This document shows positions 55,397-63,926 of a stretch of 64,000 nucleotides of DNA, piece after piece; positions within the stretch are counted from its first letter, which is position 1, and every line of letters starts with the position of its first letter. A model generated the notes under the pieces. It had not been told where the DNA came from. It searched no databases and saw nothing but the letters and a program-made list of their open reading frames with translations. The translations under genes and the position numbers were made by a program. Source of the stretch: Bowdeniella nasicola (lineage in GTDB: Bacteria > Actinomycetota > Actinomycetes > Actinomycetales > Actinomycetaceae). The stretch covers positions 91,280 to 155,279 of the forward strand of contig JAUNVA010000004.1 in assembly GCA_030537895.1 (NCBI GenBank), read 5' to 3'.

Positions 55397-56140
55397 CTAG
55401 CGGTGATCCACCAACCGGCTGCACATATCGCCGAGCATTTGTACGAGCTGGACGAGCGCCACGATCACCACGACGGTCGCGATCATCGTGTCCGCCTGGT
55501 AGCGCTGGTAGCCGTAGTTGTAGGCGAGGGTACCAAGGCCTCCACCGCCGAGGACACCCGCGATCGCGGAGTAGCCGACAACAGTGATGACCAACACGGT
55601 GACGCCCTGAATAATGCCGGGTAGTGCTTCACGCAATTGCACGCCGAACATCACCTGACGGTTGGTCGCTCCCATCATCGTGGCGGCTTCCACCTTGCCC
55701 GGATCGACGGCAAGCACGCTCGTCTCAACCAGGCGGGCAAAGAACGGAATAGCGGCGACCGCGAGCGGCAGTACGGCGGACGTCCACCCAATGGCCGTCT
55801 GCATGACGGCGCGGGTGAGCGGAATGAGGGCAATCATGAGGATGATGAACGGGATGGACCGCCCGATGTTCACGATCGCGCCGAGCACGGAGTTGAGCGC
55901 TCGGTTTGGCCAAATCCCGCGCTTGGAGGTGGCGACAAGTGCGAGTCCAAGCGGTAATCCCAAGACGATTGTGATGAGCGATGAGAACGCCGTCATATAG
56001 ATCGTCTCGAGAGTCGCCGGCCACAGCCGCTTCGTAATGGTGGGGTTGTCAAACCACGTGGGCTTGTCTGCCACGAAGGATGCGAGGTCGACAAAGCCCG
56101 GAACGTACACGGCGAGGTAGGCGGAAGCGTGGGCGATCAT
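55397..56140 (-). CDS. metI: Methionine ABC transporter permease MetI
   Basis: A 247-residue permease with five or six helices. The coupling loop is KVEAATMMGATNRQVMFGVQ (about residues 149-168), and GYSAIAGVLGGGGLGTLAYNYGYQR is the usual carboxy motif. The amino terminus is about 25 residues longer than in E. coli MetI. Its ATG overlaps the metN stop by four bases (ATGA), so translation of the two is linked and the riboswitch upstream of metN should affect both. Confidence 0.95.
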   Translation of the reverse strand: MIAHASAYLAVYVPGFVDLASFVADKPTWFDNPTITKRLWPATLETIYMTAFSSLITIVLGLPLGLALVATSKRGIWPNRALNSVLGAIVNIGRSIPFIILMIALIPLTRAVMQTAIGWTSAVLPLAVAAIPFFARLVETSVLAVDPGKVEAATMMGATNRQVMFGVQLREALPGIIQGVTVLVITVVGYSAIAGVLGGGGLGTLAYNYGYQRYQADTMIATVVVIVALVQLVQMLGDMCSRLVDHR

Positions 56141-57135
56141 AGCGCGACCTCTCTTCCGTTCTCACGTCGGATCTGCACGGTGTGCCCCTCGATCCACAGG
56201 TCGTCGCGTGCTCCCTGGACACCTTCTGGCGGCAGTGAGACGGCGAGCCGGCCTACCTGGGAGTGGCCGATGGTCTCGAAGGTGCCGGAGGCGATGTCCC
56301 CACCGTGGCGTGCGACTAGGGAGAGGACCTTCGCACCCGTGGGTTCTCCGGGGTGGGAAGTGAACATGACGTCGAGCACGGTGTGGCCATCGAGGTAGCC
56401 GTCTTCGGGGATGGTCGGCGGCGGCACGAGAGCGCGGGCGAGTTTGGAGGTGGGGTCGGCAACGATTTCTTCGAGCGTCCCACTTTCCACAACCTTCCCG
56501 GCCGAAAGGAGCGTTGCGGAGTCGCAGATTTCACGCACCACACTCATCTCGTGAGTGACGATCACGATTGTGACACCGAGCTCATCACACACCTCACGCA
56601 ATAACTGAAGGAGAGAGGCGGTGGTTTCCGTATCCAGCGCGGAGGTCGGCTCGTCTGCCAGGAGGACCGGTGGCCGAGTCGCAAGGGCTCGAGCGATACC
56701 GACGCGCTGCTTTTGGCCACCCGAGAGTTGGGAGGGGTAGGCGCCGCCGCGGCCCGCAAGACCCACGATGTCGAGGAGTTGGTCCACGCGCTCGGAGATC
56801 TCGGTGCGGGGTGCCTTCGTGATCGAGAGCGGGTAGGCGATATTTTGGGCGGCCGTGCGCTGATCAAAAAGGTTGACGTGCTGGAAGACCATACCGATCC
56901 GCCGTCGTAAGGCCCGTCGGGCTTTCGCGTGAGCGGCCGACACTTCAACCTCGTCGACGACGACGCGTCCGGCTGACGGCACAACAAGTCCGGTGAGGCA
57001 TCCCACCAGGGTGGACTTGCCGGCTCCTGATGGGCCGACGATGCCATGGATCGTCCCCGCGTCGACGTGCAGGTTCACGTCATCGAGCGCGGTCACGGAG
57101 TCGTACTGTTTTCCGACCCCTTCGAGGGTAATCAC
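56137..57135 (-). CDS. metN: Methionine ABC transporter ATPase MetN with NIL domain
   Basis: A 332-residue ATPase: Walker A GPSGAGKS (about 34-41), signature [15 protein letters not shown] (about 137-151), Walker [12 protein letters not shown] and His switch VTHEM. The last 90 residues form the NIL domain that senses methionine and inhibits transport. The start is a GTG at 57135, nine bases after GGAGG. That ribosome site is part of the closing stem of the SAM riboswitch. Confidence 0.96.
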   Translation of the reverse strand: MITLEGVGKQYDSVTALDDVNLHVDAGTIHGIVGPSGAGKSTLVGCLTGLVVPSAGRVVVDEVEVSAAHAKARRALRRRIGMVFQHVNLFDQRTAAQNIAYPLSITKAPRTEISERVDQLLDIVGLAGRGGAYPSQLSGGQKQRVGIARALATRPPVLLADEPTSALDTETTASLLQLLREVCDELGVTIVIVTHEMSVVREICDSATLLSAGKVVESGTLEEIVADPTSKLARALVPPPTIPEDGYLDGHTVLDVMFTSHPGEPTGAKVLSLVARHGGDIASGTFETIGHSQVGRLAVSLPPEGVQGARDDLWIEGHTVQIRRENGREVAL

Positions 57136-57147
57136 GGTGGTGGTCCT

Positions 57148-57232
57148 CCATCGGTCCCGGCGGTAGCACCCACGCCCGTGCGGGGGGTTGCTGCAGCATC
57201 ACGGATCCGGGTCTCTCAGCTGCTCTGGATGG
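57148..57232 (-). ncRNA. SAM riboswitch (SAM-I clan) controlling metNIQ
   Basis: On the minus strand the core reads AGAG, GAGAGACC, TGATGCTGCAGCAACC and GGGTGCTACCGCC in the order of the S-box aptamer. P1 is CCATC (57232-57228) with GATGG (57152-57148); P2 is GCAGC with GCTGC; P3 is ACCC with GGGT. The metN Shine-Dalgarno GGAGG (57149-57145) starts within the 3' strand of P1, so SAM binding should block translation. Which clan member (SAM-I, SAM-IV or hybrid) is not settled. Confidence 0.82.
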
Positions 57233-57300
57233 TCACGTTCGACGCTAACGCGCGTCGCTCCTCGACGCGAATTATGCTCACCATGCGAGAACGGTCTTGC

Positions 57301-57882
57301 TTAGAGGATTTCGGCGAGCAGATCGTGGGCGGTCTCCCGCACACCTCGGCCTTCCGAGAGTGCTGAGACGGCTGCGCCGTCGACGACAGCGATCACGAGC
57401 TCGGGTGCGATATCGATCCCGACGCGGCGTAGGACTCGACCGATGGCATCATCCAGGCGTTGCCGCCCGGCCGCGTAGGCATGTGCGACCGGCGCGATGG
57501 AAGCGGCCTGAAGTAGCTGAAGATAGTGGTTTTCGAGTGCCTCGGAGGCGGGCAGGCACGCCCGTAAAAGGACCGTGATGACACCGTCGAGCGTGGTGGG
57601 GACGGGTTGGCGCTCCACTTCCGTCGCCACGTGTTCCGCGCGGCGCGCCCACAGGCGGATATTGATCTGCCCCGCTTCGGCGAGTAATTCGTCGAGGCCC
57701 GTGAAGTAGTAGGTGGTTGCCGACAGGGAACACCCCGCACGTTTCGCCACGGCCCGATGCGTCACCGCAACGGGCCCCTCTTCTCGAATGATGGCAGCTG
57801 CGGCGTCAACGAGTTTTTGACGGCGCAGCTCACCTCGAGCCCTCCGGGTCACAACCGGCGGAGCTCCGCTCTCGCGTGTCAT
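57301..57882 (-). CDS. TetR-family transcriptional regulator
   Basis: A 193-residue regulator (GGAGGGA upstream of ATG 57882). The helix-turn-helix covers about residues 20-65, with VTHRAVAKRAGCSLSATTYYF as the recognition region, typical of TetR. The ligand domain contains NHYLQLLQAASIAPVAHAYA. It follows the MHS transporter gene in the same direction after a terminator and precedes the metN riboswitch on the same strand; neither is a proven target. Confidence 0.9.
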   Translation of the reverse strand: MTRESGAPPVVTRRARGELRRQKLVDAAAAIIREEGPVAVTHRAVAKRAGCSLSATTYYFTGLDELLAEAGQINIRLWARRAEHVATEVERQPVPTTLDGVITVLLRACLPASEALENHYLQLLQAASIAPVAHAYAAGRQRLDDAIGRVLRRVGIDIAPELVIAVVDGAAVSALSEGRGVRETAHDLLAEIL

Positions 57883-57900
57883 CACTCCCTCCTTTCAAGG

Positions 57901-57934
57901 CTCCGCGGCTGACCGATGCAGGTCAGCCGCGGAG
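57901..57934 (-). terminator. Terminator of the MHS transporter gene
   Basis: Fourteen-base perfect arms (CTCCGCGGCTGACC, complement at 57921-57934) with a GATGCA loop. Confidence 0.85.
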
Positions 57935-57985
57935 TAGCGTTAGCGGCAGCATAGCGAGCGCACTACCAACGCGCGGGTTAGCGTC

Positions 57986-59329
57986 CTATCGCAGTGCCTC
58001 ATAGGCCCGTTCACGGGACGCGACCATGCCGACCAACGCGAGGACCGACACCCCCACGAGGTACCAGGCTGGCGCCAAGATATTGTCTGTCTTGTTGATC
58101 AGCCACGTCGAAATGTAGGGCGCAGTACCGCCAAAGACGGCGTTCGCCAGGTTGAAGCTGAGGGCGAAGCCCGTATAGCGCACCGACGTGGGGAACGTCT
58201 CGGCAAGGAACGTTGCGAGCGTGCCGTCATTCGTCGTGAGCAAGATACAGAACACGATCTCGATCGCTACGACCGCGGCGAACGTCGCGCCGTCGAGCAA
58301 TGAGAAGAGTGGCACCGCCCCAATGATGAAACCTATGCACGCGATGATCAGCATGGTGCGGCGTCCAAACCTGTCGGAGAGGCGTCCCATGCTGAAAATC
58401 AGCAGCACATAGACGGTAAGCGTAATGGATTCGGCGATGAAGGTGAGCTGTTGGTCGAAACCCAACTCATCCTTGAGGTAGGTCGGCATATAGGTCAGCA
58501 GCATGTAGAAGCCCACAGCGTTGAGGGCCGCGACGGAGAAGGCGATCAGCATCTCGCGCCAATGGTTGCGGAACAGGTAGCCCAGCGTCGTGTGCTTGCC
58601 GATCTGTTCCTCGACCTTTTCTTGCATCTCCCGGTAGACAGGAGAGTCTTCCAAGTGCGCCCGGATATAGCGGCCCACGAGGCCGAGCGGTCCGGCAAGC
58701 AAGAAGGGGATACGCCAACCCCAGCCGTTGAGGTCCGGGGTGGAGAGAATCGCGTGAAGGAACGCAACCGTCAACGAACCAACGAGGAGGCCCGTCGCGG
58801 TTGAGGCCGGCACCAGGCAGGTGTAGAGGCCACGATGCTTACGCGGCGCATACTCCGCGAGGAAGGTCGCGGCTCCCGCGTATTCGCCGGAGGCCGAGAA
58901 GCCCTGGATCATACGGAAGAGAAGCAAGAGGATTGGGGCCGCCCAGCCGATCCGGGCGTACGGCGGGATCAAGCCGATACAGAAAGTTGCGCCGGTCATC
59001 AGCAAGATGGACCACGAGAGAGCGGACCGCCGTCCGTACTTGTCTCCCCAGTTCCCCCATACGGCGCCACCGATGGGACGCAGGATAAAGGACAGGGCGA
59101 AGATGGCGAACGTCGACAGTAGCCGCGTTGCTGGATCATCTTCGGCGGGGAAAAACACCGTCGAGATGATGGCGGCAAGATATGCGTACGATGCGTAGTC
59201 GAACCATTCGACGAAGTTTCCGATGAAGCTCGCCACCGCGGCCTTGCGGAGCGTCTTCATCTTCTCGTGATGCTCCACCTCAGGATCCGGTGGCGTATCA
59301 GGGGCTTGAGTCGAAGCAGTCTCAGACAT
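57986..59329 (-). CDS. MHS-family MFS transporter (metabolite:H+ symporter, ProP/KgtP-like)
   Basis: A 447-residue carrier with twelve predicted helices. The MHS signatures are present: GNFVEWFDYASYAYLA at helix 1 (about residues 37-52), GGAVWGNWGDKYGRRSAL (about 88-105), FRMIQGFSASGEYAGAATFL (about 137-156) and RLSDRFGRR in the second half. The family carries proline, betaine, alpha-ketoglutarate and other acids with protons; the substrate here is unknown. GGGAGG lies eight bases upstream of ATG. It lies just downstream of the arc cluster but has separate terminators on both sides. Confidence 0.92.
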   Translation of the reverse strand: MSETASTQAPDTPPDPEVEHHEKMKTLRKAAVASFIGNFVEWFDYASYAYLAAIISTVFFPAEDDPATRLLSTFAIFALSFILRPIGGAVWGNWGDKYGRRSALSWSILLMTGATFCIGLIPPYARIGWAAPILLLLFRMIQGFSASGEYAGAATFLAEYAPRKHRGLYTCLVPASTATGLLVGSLTVAFLHAILSTPDLNGWGWRIPFLLAGPLGLVGRYIRAHLEDSPVYREMQEKVEEQIGKHTTLGYLFRNHWREMLIAFSVAALNAVGFYMLLTYMPTYLKDELGFDQQLTFIAESITLTVYVLLIFSMGRLSDRFGRRTMLIIACIGFIIGAVPLFSLLDGATFAAVVAIEIVFCILLTTNDGTLATFLAETFPTSVRYTGFALSFNLANAVFGGTAPYISTWLINKTDNILAPAWYLVGVSVLALVGMVASRERAYEALR

Positions 59330-59422
59330 TGGTAGCGCCTCCCAGTCGCAATATAGTCAATGTCTAGTCTAGTGCGAGTAAAAGCATTCAGGTAGCGGTC
59401 AGCACACGCATGGATAATGAAA

Positions 59423-59458
59423 ACCGCCGGCGGGGCCATCCGTTCCCCCGCCGGCGGT
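59423..59458 (-). terminator. Terminator of the arc-linked DMT transporter gene
   Basis: Thirteen-base arms (ACCGCCGGCGGGG, complement at 59446-59458) with a ten-base loop, directly after the stop. Confidence 0.85.
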
Positions 59459-59462
59459 GGTC

Positions 59463-60542
59463 TTAGCTCGAAGATGCCGCCTGCGCCCGTTCCTGATTCG
59501 CGCGTTTATTGGCACGCCGTCTCTTATTCGCGCCACCGAGTCCGGTCAGTACCGGCCCCATACCGCCGAGAATAATGAGCAAGCCACCGATTGCGCCGAT
59601 CGGGGTGAGGGCTTCCTTCCAGATGAGGATGCCGAGTACTAGGGCGACCACACACTCCCAGTAGGAGGTGGTCGACAATTCGACTGCCAAGAGGTTCTTA
59701 CCGGCAACGACGAGCAGGCCGATCGCGAAGAAACCGGACACGAGGAAGAGCGCAAACGCCCACAGCCAGTGGTGGCCTTCCATCACGCGAATCGGATTCG
59801 TGTCGTCGAGCATCGTGAAACGCAAAACCATCACGACGAGCGCGCCTATGGCACCAAAAATAAAGTTCCAGAATCCACGTACCTCAGAATCAATATCTCC
59901 TCGGTAGCGGTAGAAGAAGAGGGCCAGACCGTAGAACAGGCCTGATCCGAGTCCGAAGATGTCACCAATGACCTTGTTGGGGAAGGCGGGATCCGCACCG
60001 ATCTTCAGCGCGAAGTCGAGTCCACCTTCGGTGGTGTAGTCGATGATGCCGATCGTCATGAGCATGCCGATAAACACCATGACGAGGAATCCGGCATTGG
60101 TCAGCGAGATCTTTTCCTTCAGGAAGATCCACGCGAGGATCGCAGAAAAGAGTGGGCCGGTGTAGATGAGGAACACCGCATTCGCGATCGAGGTCATCAG
60201 CGTGGAGGAGACGTAGAGCGCAAGTGACGTACCAATGCAAAAGCCACCGGCCACGACGGTAAACGACAGCTTGGTGGACTTAAGCTTCGGCAGCTTCTTC
60301 ACAGCCAGGATGATGACCAGCATTCCGATCGCACCGACCGCCATCCGGCCAAATGCCAGGAAGTCGCCGGTAATGTAGCGAGCGCCGGTATCCGGGTCGA
60401 CGGGAGTCGCAAGGCGGGAGAAGGTGCCCACCAGGCCCATGCCAGTGGCGGACAGGATCATTGCCGTGAAGCCAAGCTTCTTGTTCATTGCAGAGCCCGT
60501 CAGAACGGTACCGTCTGGCGTCACTGTGGTGTCAGCATTCAT
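59463..60542 (-). CDS. DMT-superfamily (EamA) transporter in the arginine deiminase cluster
   Basis: A 359-residue protein with ten hydrophobic helices in two EamA-type halves. Helix 1 is AMILSATGMGLVGTFSRLAT, and the end of the first half (FLIYTGPLFSAILAWIFLKEKI, containing the conserved Pro and LKE) is the EamA signature; the second half repeats it near WECVVALVLGILIWKEALTP. The start is ATG 60542; no strong ribosome site is visible. Drug/metabolite carriers usually export. Its place after arcA-arcB-arcC and an amidinotransferase suggests export of ornithine or a guanidino product, or exchange with arginine in place of ArcD. Confidence 0.85.
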   Translation of the reverse strand: MNADTTVTPDGTVLTGSAMNKKLGFTAMILSATGMGLVGTFSRLATPVDPDTGARYITGDFLAFGRMAVGAIGMLVIILAVKKLPKLKSTKLSFTVVAGGFCIGTSLALYVSSTLMTSIANAVFLIYTGPLFSAILAWIFLKEKISLTNAGFLVMVFIGMLMTIGIIDYTTEGGLDFALKIGADPAFPNKVIGDIFGLGSGLFYGLALFFYRYRGDIDSEVRGFWNFIFGAIGALVVMVLRFTMLDDTNPIRVMEGHHWLWAFALFLVSGFFAIGLLVVAGKNLLAVELSTTSYWECVVALVLGILIWKEALTPIGAIGGLLIILGGMGPVLTGLGGANKRRRANKRANQERAQAASSS

Positions 60543-60627
60543 GAGGGGGTCTTTCGCTTCAGGGCTGGCTCTCCAGCCGTGATCGTTTCTAAGAAAAGGG
60601 GGCTCGCCGTACGGGGGAGGCGGGGTA

Positions 60628-60657
60628 CCCCGCTGGGGCTTAGAAGCCCCAGCGGGG
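60628..60657 (-). terminator. Hairpin between the amidinotransferase and DMT genes
   Basis: Fourteen-base perfect arms (CCCCGCTGGGGCTT, complement at 60644-60657) around AG. It may end part of the arc transcripts or protect mRNA ends. Confidence 0.75.
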
Positions 60658-60669
60658 ATTGGTGAAACC

Positions 60670-61797
60670 TTAGACGAGGGTGGGATCCTCGACCTGGTTC
60701 GGGAAGTAATCCTCGCAGCCGCCCTCGCGGTAGACGTCCGCGGTCGCGCAGTGCAGGGCACCACCGAACGCGTAGGCATCGCGGAACGGAACGGGGATCA
60801 CGTTCATGCCGAGCTTGTCAAGCTGCTCCAGCTGGTTGACCTCAGAAGCCTCAGCGATCACGGTCTTGTGATCGAGCACGAGGCAGTTCATGGACAGCCA
60901 GACGGAGGAGTAGCACAGCGGCGGCGGCGTGTCGTGGGCCGGCATTGCGGCATCCACGATCTCCCAGTCGTTGGCCTCGAAGATCTTGCGCTGCTCTTCG
61001 GGCATACGACGGTGCGGGTTGTTAATGATCAGACCCGGACGCAGCGGCACGAAGGTCGCGTCGATGTGAATCGGGTACGGATCGCCGGGGAAGTTCACCG
61101 CGTGAATCCGGAAGTCCGGGTACTTACGCTTGAACCACTCCATGGCCTTCCGGTTGGTGGTGAGGCCATGCTGGATGAAGAGGTCCTTGCCCAGGCGCAG
61201 CACGTCGGCCGCGTCGAACATGATTTCCTCTTCGGTCGTGACGAAGTCCTTGTTGGCGGTGCGCTCGAGGCGCTCCTCCAGCGTGATCTTCTCGTCGTAG
61301 TAGTTGTGCTTGTAGGAACGGTCCGTCAGGCGCGGGCGCGGGGCCTGCGACCAGATGAACTCCGGGTCCTCATCGAAGTACTTGCTGAGGAGCGGCCAGT
61401 AGGCCAGGTACTCCCAGTAGCGGCAACGGAAGGACATCGGCGCAGCGATAATCTCCGGGCCGATCGTGAGCAGCACGTCGCGGGGCGGCATGCAGGTCAT
61501 CATCGAGTCGGTACGGAAGTCCGGCGTGATAACCGGCTGGTTCCACTGCAGCGGGGTCGGGCGGTCGACCTTGACGCCGTTGTCCTCAAGCACCTTCGCG
61601 AGGTTGTCGAGCTGAGCGTTCGCCTTCTCGACGGTCTCGGTGGGGCGGGGTCCCCACATTCCACGCATCTCGGAGTCAACCGGCACCTTCTCGGAGGTGG
61701 CGGGCTCCTCGGGGGGAATGACCGAGTTATCGGCGCGACCCACGATGACGTGCTTCAGCGGGTCAAAGTCGTTCCATGAGTTGACGATCTTCGCCAT
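60670..61797 (-). CDS. Glycine/inosamine-type amidinotransferase in the arc operon
   Basis: A 375-residue enzyme of the AGAT/StrB1 family, which moves the amidino group of arginine to an amine and releases ornithine. The fold is related to arginine deiminase, but motifs are those of AGAT: FDAAD (194-198), HIDATFVPLRPGLI with His244 and Asp246, WLSMNCLVLD (300-309) and the nucleophile Cys350 in HCATADVYREG. The start at 61797 follows AAGGAG by eight bases; the longer frame to 62067 has no conserved residues. It is the fourth gene of arcA-arcB-arcC-amt-DMT. The acceptor amine is unknown. Confidence 0.88.
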   Translation of the reverse strand: MAKIVNSWNDFDPLKHVIVGRADNSVIPPEEPATSEKVPVDSEMRGMWGPRPTETVEKANAQLDNLAKVLEDNGVKVDRPTPLQWNQPVITPDFRTDSMMTCMPPRDVLLTIGPEIIAAPMSFRCRYWEYLAYWPLLSKYFDEDPEFIWSQAPRPRLTDRSYKHNYYDEKITLEERLERTANKDFVTTEEEIMFDAADVLRLGKDLFIQHGLTTNRKAMEWFKRKYPDFRIHAVNFPGDPYPIHIDATFVPLRPGLIINNPHRRMPEEQRKIFEANDWEIVDAAMPAHDTPPPLCYSSVWLSMNCLVLDHKTVIAEASEVNQLEQLDKLGMNVIPVPFRDAYAFGGALHCATADVYREGGCEDYFPNQVEDPTLV

Positions 61798-61909
61798 AGG
61801 TGTAACTCCTTCGTTTCTCCGGCGGGCTACTTCGCCCCCCGGTGATGACGGCACAAAGTTTGTGCCCGTCGGCATCCTTCGAACATCGGGTGCTCGAAGA
61901 AATCTGTGG

Positions 61910-61940
61910 GGGGTGGGGGAAGCCGGGCCTCCCCCACCCC
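61910..61940 (-). terminator. Strong hairpin between arcC and the amidinotransferase gene
   Basis: Eleven-base arms (GGGGTGGGGGA / TCCCCCACCCC) with inner GCC/GGC pairing. A candidate attenuator or processing site that would lower expression of the last two genes. Confidence 0.65.
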
Positions 61941-61946
61941 GGGGTC

Positions 61947-62870
61947 TTACGCGGGGAATTTCCCGTCGCGAGTGATGATGGTGCCGGCTTCGCCGGCAAT
62001 GATCTTCGGGGCATCGGCAAGGCGGCCAATCGCAGCAGCCTTTCCGGTCTTTTCCACGAAGCGACATGCGGCCTCAACCTTCGGGCCCATGGAGCCGGCG
62101 GCGAAGCCCTTCGCGCGCATCTCCTCGGGAGTCGAACGGTTGATTTCGCGCTGGTCCGGGGTGCCAAAATCTTCCATGACGGCAGGCACATCGGTGAGGA
62201 TCACGAACATATCGGCGCCTACCTCTTCCGAGAGGATCGCACCGGAGAGATCCTTATCGATAACCGCTTCCGCGCCACGGAGCTTACCGTCGGAATCCCG
62301 GTAGACCGGGATGCCGCCGCCGCCGGAGCAGATGACGGTTACACCGGAGTTGACGAGGTCCTTCACCACGTCGGATTCGACGATGGACTGCGGGTCGGGT
62401 GAACCGACCACACGGCGGAAGTGCGGGCCGTCAGGCTTCATGACCCAGCCGCGCTCGGCCTCGAATTCCTTCGCCTGCTCTTCCGTGTAGACCTCTCCGA
62501 CGAACTTCGTGGGGTTCGCGAACGCCGGGTCGTCCTTATCGACGAGTGTCTGGTTGACCGTGCACACCACGCGGTTGTCGGGCAGTGCGTTACCGAAGGC
62601 GTGCTGGAGCCAGTAGCCGATCATGCCCTGCGTCATCGCGCCGAGCGTATCGAACGGGTAGGGCTCCGAGAGCTTCGGGTCGTTGGCCGACTGCAGCGCG
62701 ATCACGCCAACCTGAGGGCCATTGCCGTGGGTCACGACGAACTCGTGTTCGGCGGCCAGAGGCGCAAGCGCGTCGACGGCAGTGTTGACGTTGTCAATCT
62801 GCAGGCGGGCGTCGGGCTTCTGTCCACGCTCGAGGAGCGCATTTCCTCCGAGTGCTACAACGATGCGCAT
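61947..62870 (-). CDS. arcC: Carbamate kinase
   Basis: A 307-residue kinase that transfers phosphate from carbamoyl phosphate to ADP, the ATP-yielding step of arginine fermentation. It opens RIVVALGGNALLERGQKPDA, with VVTHGNGPQVGVIALQ (about residues 45-60), ICSGGGGIPV (about 200-209) and AEAVIDKDLSGAILSEEVGADMFVILTDV, all family hallmarks. It begins three bases after the arcB stop with GGGGAG upstream. A strong hairpin follows it. Confidence 0.96.
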   Translation of the reverse strand: MRIVVALGGNALLERGQKPDARLQIDNVNTAVDALAPLAAEHEFVVTHGNGPQVGVIALQSANDPKLSEPYPFDTLGAMTQGMIGYWLQHAFGNALPDNRVVCTVNQTLVDKDDPAFANPTKFVGEVYTEEQAKEFEAERGWVMKPDGPHFRRVVGSPDPQSIVESDVVKDLVNSGVTVICSGGGGIPVYRDSDGKLRGAEAVIDKDLSGAILSEEVGADMFVILTDVPAVMEDFGTPDQREINRSTPEEMRAKGFAAGSMGPKVEAACRFVEKTGKAAAIGRLADAPKIIAGEAGTIITRDGKFPA

Positions 62871-62873
62871 GAA

Positions 62874-63875
62874 CTACTCCCCGAGGGTTGCGACCATCAC
62901 GGCTTTGATGGTGTGCATCCGGTTCTCGGCCTGATCGAAGACCACGGAGGCCGGGCCTTCGAAGACCTCGTTCGTAACCTCCATCGACTCCAGACCGGTC
63001 TTCTGGTAGATGTCTTCGCCGACCGTCGTGTTGCGATCGTGGAAGGCCGGCAGGCAGTGCAGGAACTTCACGTCCGGGTTACCGGTCGCGTCCATGAGCT
63101 CCTGGTTCACCTGGTAGTCCTTCAGCAGCGCGATGCGCTCATCCCAGACCTCCTTCGGCTCACCCATCGAGACCCACACGTCGGCGTAGAGGAAGTCAAC
63201 ACCCTTCACGCCTTCCTTCGGGTCGTCCGTGTGAGTGATCTTGCCACCGGTCTTTTCGGCGATCTCCTTGGCCTTCTGGATCCACTTGTCTTCGTTCCAC
63301 AGGGACTTCGGACCGACGATGCGCACATCCATGCCGAGCATGACGCCCGAAATCATGAGCGAGTTCGACATGTTGTTACGGCCATCGCCGAGGTAGGCGA
63401 AGGAGATGTCCTTGTAGTCCTTGCCGGAATGCTCCTTCATCGTGAGCATGTCGCACAGCATCTGGGTGGGGTGCCAGTCGTCGGTCAGGCCGTTCCAGAC
63501 CGGGACGCCGGAAAGCTCGGCGAGGGTCTCCACGTGGCTCTGCTCCTTGCCGCGGAACTCGATGCCGTCGTAGTAGCGGCCGAGGACGCGGGCAGTGTCT
63601 TCCACCGACTCCTTGTGTCCCATCTGGGAGGAGACCGGATCGAGGTAGGTGATGTTCGCACCCTGATCGTAGGCGGCCACCTCGAACGAGCACCGGGTGC
63701 GGGTCGAGGTCTTTTCGAAGATGAGGGCAATGTTCTTGCCCTTCAGGGTCTGCTTTTCGGTGCCATTCTTCTTCGCGGCCTTCAGCTCTTCAGCGAGCTC
63801 CAGCAGCGAACGCCACTCGTCCGGCGTGAAATCTAGTTCCTTCAGGAAATGGCGTCCGTGCAGTGCGTGCTTCAT
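62874..63875 (-). CDS. arcB: Catabolic ornithine carbamoyltransferase
   Basis: A 333-residue transcarbamylase. The carbamoyl-phosphate loop STRTRCSF (57-64), HPTQML (135-140), SMGEP (236-240) and HCLPAFHD (273-280) are intact, so the ornithine-binding set is complete. Length and neighbours (arcA before, arcC after) mark it as the catabolic enzyme that splits citrulline to ornithine and carbamoyl phosphate. AAGGAG lies eight bases upstream of the ATG. It is 51 bases downstream of arcA. Confidence 0.96.
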   Translation of the reverse strand: MKHALHGRHFLKELDFTPDEWRSLLELAEELKAAKKNGTEKQTLKGKNIALIFEKTSTRTRCSFEVAAYDQGANITYLDPVSSQMGHKESVEDTARVLGRYYDGIEFRGKEQSHVETLAELSGVPVWNGLTDDWHPTQMLCDMLTMKEHSGKDYKDISFAYLGDGRNNMSNSLMISGVMLGMDVRIVGPKSLWNEDKWIQKAKEIAEKTGGKITHTDDPKEGVKGVDFLYADVWVSMGEPKEVWDERIALLKDYQVNQELMDATGNPDVKFLHCLPAFHDRNTTVGEDIYQKTGLESMEVTNEVFEGPASVVFDQAENRMHTIKAVMVATLGE

Positions 63876-63926
63876 AGGTGTTTCTCCTTGGTTGTGAAAG
63901 GTTGTGTTGTCGTATCGTGTTGTCTT

